Source: Streptomyces sp. MRC013 (GTDB taxonomy: Bacteria; Actinomycetota; Actinomycetes; Streptomycetales; Streptomycetaceae). From it: DNA of 64,000 nt. The notes below the pieces were generated by a model. It was given only the letters and a program-made list of their open reading frames with translations. It had not been told where the DNA came from and did not search any database. Shown piece by piece: positions 59,918 through 64,000 of this stretch; positions within the stretch are counted from its first letter, which is position 1, and every line of letters starts with the position of its first letter. The position numbers were made by a program, and so were the translations under genes. Where the stretch lies: NCBI RefSeq assembly GCF_023614235.1, contig NZ_CP094264.1:5146001-5210000 (forward strand), given 5' to 3'.

Positions 59918-60031
59918 ATGTGCGGCGACACCACACTCGCCTGCCGCATGAACGCCCGGGCCCCGCGGCCGCGCGGCGGCGAGGAGGACGAGGCGCTCCG
60001 CGCGGGAGGTGAGACGCGATGTGCGGCCTGA
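59918..60031 (+). CDS. 37-codon upstream ORF overlapping asnO
   Basis: The frame starts at ATG 59918 behind AAGGAGGA and ends 13 bases inside asnO (60019-60031). The predicted peptide begins MCGDTTLACRMNARAPRPRGG and has three Cys. Its first three residues match the MCG start of asnO. It may be a coupled leader or a second, out-of-frame start left by rearrangement. Confidence 0.45.
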   Translation: MCGDTTLACRMNARAPRPRGGEEDEALRAGGETRCAA

Positions 60032-61806
60032 GCGGCGAGATACGGTTCGACGGCGGACGGCCGGACCTGGACGCGGTACGGCGCATGAACGACCGGCTGG
60101 CGCCCCGCGGCCCCGACGGCGAGGGCCTGTGGACCCGGGGCCCCGTCGCCCTCGGGCACCGACGGCTGAAGATCATCGACCTGTCCGACCGCGGCGCCCA
60201 GCCCATGACCGACGGCCCCGACGGCCTGGTGACCGGTGTCTTCAACGGCTGCCTGTACAACTACCAGGAACTGCGGCGGGAGCTGCGACGCCTGGGTCAC
60301 CGCTTCGTGTCCACGTCGGACACGGAGGTGCTGATCAAGGCGTACCTCCAGTGGGGCACCGAGTGCGTCGACCGGTTCTACGGGATGTTCGCGTTCGCGC
60401 TCCTCGACCACCGCACGGGGCGGCTCGTCCTCGGCCGCGACCGGCTCGGGATCAAGCCCCTGTACCTGGCGGCCGCCCCCGGGCGGCTCCGGTTCGCCTC
60501 CTCCCTGCCCGCCCTCCTGGCCGCCGGCGGGGTGGACACCTCGATCGACCCGGTCGCCCTCCACCAGTACCTGACGTGGCACGCGACCGTCGCGGCGCCC
60601 CGCACGATCCTCACCGGCGTGACCAAGCTGCCCCCGGCCACGGTCCGCGTGGTCGAGCCGGACGGCACCCACCGCGACCACCGCTACTGGGAGCCGTCGT
60701 ACACCCGCCGCCCGGAGCACGAGGGGATGAGCGCCGACGAGTGGCGCGACGCGGTGCTGGAGGCGCTGCGCGTCGCCGTGCGGCGCCGCATGGTCGCCGA
60801 CGTCCCCGTGGGCGTGCTGCTCTCCGGCGGCCTGGACTCCAGCCTGGTGGTGGCGCTCCTCGCCGAAGAGGGGCAGCGCGACCTCGCGACGTTCAGCGTC
60901 GGCTTCGAGTCGGCCGGCGGCGAGGAGGGCGACGAGTTCCGCTACTCCCGGTTGATGGCCGAGCAGTTCGGCACCGACCACCACGAGCTGATGGTGCCGT
61001 CCACCGAGGTGTCGGGCGCGCTGGACGCGGCCGTCGCGGCGATGGCCGAACCCATGGTCAGCCATGACGTGATCGCCTTCCACCTGCTGTCGCGGCAGGT
61101 CGCCGAGCACGTCAAGGTGGTGCAGAGCGGCCAGGGCGCGGACGAGGTCTTCGCCGGCTACCACTGGTACCCGCGCCTCGCCGTGCCCGAGCGGGAGAGG
61201 GCGGCGGAGGCGTACGCGGAGGCCTACTTCGACCGCACGCACGCCGACCTCGGCCGCATCGTCCAGCCCCACCTGCTGCCCGGCGAGGACGTGTCGCGGC
61301 GGTTCGTGGACGAGCACATGGCCCGTCCCGGGGCGGAGACCGCCCTCGACGCGGCCCTGCGGCTGGACACCCACGTCATGCTCGTCGACGACCCCGTCAA
61401 GCGCGTCGACAACATGACCATGGACTGGGGCCTGGAGGCCCGGGTGCCGTTCCTCGACCACGAGCTGGTCGAGCTGGCGGCGGCCTGCCCGCCCGAGCTG
61501 AAGCTCGCCCACGACGGCAAGGGCGTGCTCAAGGAGGCCGGACGCAAGCTGCTGCCCGCCGAGGTGGTGGACCGGCCCAAGGGGTACTTCCCCGTACCCG
61601 CGATCAAGCACATGGCGGGCCCGGTGCTCGACCGGGTGCGCGACGCGCTGAACGCACCCGAGGCCAGGGCCCGCGGCATCTTCCGGGAGGAGTACGTGGC
61701 GGAGCTCCTCGCGGCACCCGACGAGCACCGTACGAGGCGAGGGGCGAACGGTCTGTGGCAGGTAGCGTTGCTGGAGCTATGGCTGCAGAAGCACGGCATC
61801 AGCTGA
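60019..61806 (+). CDS. asnO: N-acetylglutaminylglutamine amidotransferase
   Basis: The 595-residue enzyme is an asparagine-synthase-type amidotransferase: N-terminal glutaminase with nucleophile Cys2 (MCGLSGEI), ATP-pyrophosphatase loop SGGLDSS (269-275) and the AMP-binding DRPKGYFPVPAIKHMAG segment near 520. The MCGLSGE, GLEARVPFLDHEL and KHMAGP spacing match the NAGGN family (TIGR03104), which amidates N-acetylglutaminylglutamine to the osmolyte NAGGN. The upstream gene is a YbdK-type ligase; an S9 peptidase overlaps the end by 28 bases. The synthetase gene ngg is expected beyond the window. Confidence 0.9.
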   Translation: MCGLSGEIRFDGGRPDLDAVRRMNDRLAPRGPDGEGLWTRGPVALGHRRLKIIDLSDRGAQPMTDGPDGLVTGVFNGCLYNYQELRRELRRLGHRFVSTSDTEVLIKAYLQWGTECVDRFYGMFAFALLDHRTGRLVLGRDRLGIKPLYLAAAPGRLRFASSLPALLAAGGVDTSIDPVALHQYLTWHATVAAPRTILTGVTKLPPATVRVVEPDGTHRDHRYWEPSYTRRPEHEGMSADEWRDAVLEALRVAVRRRMVADVPVGVLLSGGLDSSLVVALLAEEGQRDLATFSVGFESAGGEEGDEFRYSRLMAEQFGTDHHELMVPSTEVSGALDAAVAAMAEPMVSHDVIAFHLLSRQVAEHVKVVQSGQGADEVFAGYHWYPRLAVPERERAAEAYAEAYFDRTHADLGRIVQPHLLPGEDVSRRFVDEHMARPGAETALDAALRLDTHVMLVDDPVKRVDNMTMDWGLEARVPFLDHELVELAAACPPELKLAHDGKGVLKEAGRKLLPAEVVDRPKGYFPVPAIKHMAGPVLDRVRDALNAPEARARGIFREEYVAELLAAPDEHRTRRGANGLWQVALLELWLQKHGIS

Positions 61807-64000
61807 CGGGTCCCCGCGAGGACGGCCGGGAGGCGCCGGTCGCGGCGCCCTCGGCCGTTCCCCTGGCGCCGGCCGAGGGCGCCCGCGACGAGCCCGTCCG
61901 GCTCACCGCCCACGGCTGCTGGTACCCGTCGGCCGACCCCTACGGGGCGCGGATCGCGTTCGTCTGCGACCGCGGCGGCGTGCCGCAGCTGTGGACGGGC
62001 CCGGTGGACGGCGGGGAGGCGCACCTCCTCGACGCGGGCCCCGATCCCGTCTCGGAGGTGTCGTGGTCCCCGGACGGCCGGTGGATCGCCTACACCACCC
62101 GGCCGGGCGGCGGGGAGCACTCGCGCGTGCTGTGCGTGCGCCCCGACGGCACCGGACGCCGCGTCCTGGCGGGCGCGGAGCCCGGTACCTCCGCCTACCT
62201 CGGGTGCTGGCTCCACGACGGGTCCGCCGTCGCGGTCACCGTCGCCTCCCCGGCCGGAACCGGTCCGGCGCCCGTCACCGCGGCGCCGGCCGGGGAACCG
62301 GCCGGGGAGGGCGAGCCGCACGCCGTGGCGCCGCCGGCCGGCTGGAGCGAGCGCGACGGCCACGCCGTCCTGCTGGGCGGCGCGCACCGGGGCGACGTGG
62401 ACCCCGCCGTCCGCGCCCTGGGGGCCGCCGCCTTCGGCGCGCGGCTCCCGGGCGCCCCGCCCGCGGCGCACCGCCCGCCGCTCCCCGGCGCGCCCACGGT
62501 GCGGGCGGGCAACGGACTCGCGGCGTACCTCATCGATCCCGACGGGGTGGCGGCGCCCGTGCTGGTCGCCGTCGAGCAGACGGCCGCCACGCTCCGCGTC
62601 TGCGACGTGAGCCGCGACGGCCGGCTGGCAGTGCTGCGGCGAGGGCCCCGCAACCGGCGGGAGGCCGTCGTGGTGCGCCTGGCGGACCTGGAGGCGGCGG
62701 CCGCCGTACCGGTCGCCGACGGCGATCCGTGGGTCGGCGCCTTCTCCCCGGACGCGCGCCGGCTCTGGCTGCGCAGCGACGCCGGGCGGGAGTTCGCGGC
62801 CCTGCTGGGGGCGGACCTGGCCCCTGACGGGAGCATCACGGGCCTTTCGGCGGCCGCCGAGCGCGACGGGGCGGGCCTGGAGCTCCTCGCCGTGGCCCAC
62901 GAGGGCCGGGGCGCCTTCCTGGCGTGGAACGACGGCGGGATGAGCGAGCTGGAGTTCCGGACCCTCCCGGACACCGCGGCCGGGCCCGCCGCGGCGCCCG
63001 CGGTGGCGGCGGGCCGGGGGGGTGCCGCTGCCCCACGAGGTCGTCACCCGGATCGCGCCCGCCGGTGCGGGCGGCGCGGCCATCGCCCTGAGCGGCTCCC
63101 GGCGGCGCCCCGGGATCTGGTGGTTGCCGGAGGCCGGCGCCCCGCTCATGACACCGTGGTCCTCCCGTGACGAGGACGCGGTGCCACCCGGACGCCGCCC
63201 CACCCGGCCGGTCCGGCACCGGTTCACCGCGCGTGACGGGACGCCGCTGAGCGGCTGGTACTACCGTGCGCCGGGCCGGGCCCCCAGCCGGCCCGCGCCC
63301 TGCGTCATCCACCTGCACGGCGGGCCCGAGGAGCAGGAGCGGCCCGTGCTCGACCCGCTCTACCACGAGCTGCTGGGCCGCGGGCTCGACGTCTTCGCGC
63401 CGGACGTGCGCGGCTCGTCGGGCCACGGGCGGTCCTTCGTCGACGCCGACCTCGGCACGGGCCGGTTCGCCGCGATCGAGGACGTCGCCGACTGCGCCGC
63501 GCACGCCGTGCTCGCGGGGCCCGCCGACCCGTCGCGGCTGGCGGTGATGGGCCGCTCGTACGGCGGCTACCTCGTCATGGCCTGCCTGGTGTGGCACCCG
63601 GAGCTGTTTCGCACCGGCGTGGCCGTGTGCGGCATGTCGGACTTCCGGACGTTCTTCGCCGGTACGGAACCCTGGATCGCCGAGTCGGCGGCGCACAAGT
63701 ACGGCCACCCCGAACGCGACCGCGACCTGCTGCGGTCGTTGTCGCCCCTGCACCGGGTGGACGCCCTGCGCGTGCCGGTCCTGGCGGTCCACGGCGAGCA
63801 CGACACGAACGTGCCGCCCGGCGAGTCGGAGCAGTTCGTGCGGGCGGCACGGGAGCGGGGCGTCCCCGCCGAGATGCTGACCCTGCGCGACGAGGGCCAC
63901 GAGTTCCAGCGGGCCGACAACCGGCGCCTCTTCCGCCGTACCGCGGCCGACTGGCTGGAGCGCCACCTCGCCGGCGGGGGCGGCGGCCCGGCGCCCCTCG
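61779..64000 (+). CDS. S9-family prolyl oligopeptidase-like peptidase (frameshift, 3' end beyond window)
   Basis: The visible part holds an N-terminal beta-propeller with WD-like SWSPDGRWIAY repeats, and after a frame change a catalytic alpha/beta-hydrolase domain with GRSYGGYLVM (GxSxGG nucleophile), EHDTNVPPGES (Asp) and DEGHEF (His). The break is at a G7 run (63016-63022), where six bases restore the frame and VPLPHEV. The gene overlaps the asnO end by 28 bases and is open to the right window edge. Peptidases accompany NAGGN loci in other bacteria, where they may degrade the osmolyte after stress; that is inference. Confidence 0.85.

Noticed and set aside
56136..60260. A 1374-codon minus-strand frame
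   Set aside because: It joins the GT1 gene, the transposase relic and the antisense of the ligase gene; only the GT1 part (56136-57380) is a gene.

Overview
The window is about 64 kb of very GC-rich DNA with third-position G/C bias, GTG starts, GTGA/ATGA gene overlaps and several actinomycete-specific families (WhiB, NsdA-like regulator, SpoIIE-type phosphatases with kinase-like ATPase domains, the gvpO-first gas-vesicle order, DUF6480- and DUF5995-like proteins). It is chromosomal DNA from Streptomyces or a very close relative. No rRNA or tRNA gene, CRISPR array, replication origin or intact insertion sequence was seen.

Layout. 1-9.5 kb: a double-FHA ABC transporter (cut by the window start), a short-chain dehydrogenase, a BrkB/YihY membrane protein, a GST-like reductase, a PAS-GAF-SpoIIE-ATPase phosphatase, a Rieske FAD oxidoreductase and small stress-type proteins. 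9.6-27 kb: a Ser/Thr kinase with kinesin-light-chain-like TPRs, a secreted mini-protein, an MT0933-like small protein, a secreted beta-lactamase-fold hydrolase, a ChaA-type antiporter, a penicillin/AHL acylase, phenylacetate-CoA ligase, an S4 RNA-binding protein, an APH-fold kinase, an NsdA-like regulator and a second SpoIIE phosphatase. 27-38 kb: a VOC protein, a polytopic membrane protein convergent with a GtrB-like glycosyltransferase, a secreted trypsin-like protease, a NarL-type two-component system divergent from an uncharacterised two-gene operon, a secreted ricin-type lectin and a DinB-like protein. 38-50 kb: a third SpoIIE phosphatase, a FUSC-type exporter, an Orn/Lys/Arg decarboxylase, a compact gas-vesicle operon (gvpO-A-F-G-J-L-S-K), GlsB and a WhiB protein. 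50-64 kb: an FAD monooxygenase, PPK2, a stretch of decayed genes (LuxR DNA-binding domain, serine recombinase, transposase), DUF5995, a GT1 glycosyltransferase, and at the right end the start of an N-acetylglutaminylglutamine amide (NAGGN) osmolyte locus: carboxylate-amine ligase, asnO and an S9 peptidase cut by the window end.

The recurrent theme is stress and osmotic physiology: PP2C/ATPase switch proteins of the kind that control alternative sigma factors, gas vesicles, polyphosphate, compatible-solute synthesis, stress membrane proteins and redox enzymes.

A caution runs through the annotation. Nine genes carry ten single-base frameshifts, every one in a G or C homopolymer of 5-7 bases: eight look like a lost base in a run of five, two like a gained base. 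In each case the conserved reading continues in the neighbouring frame. The uniformity points to homopolymer errors in the assembly rather than to gene decay, so these genes are described as full-length with the break located. The remnants at 54.3-54.9 and 57.9-58.6 kb are different: their conserved motifs are eroded, and they look truly dead.
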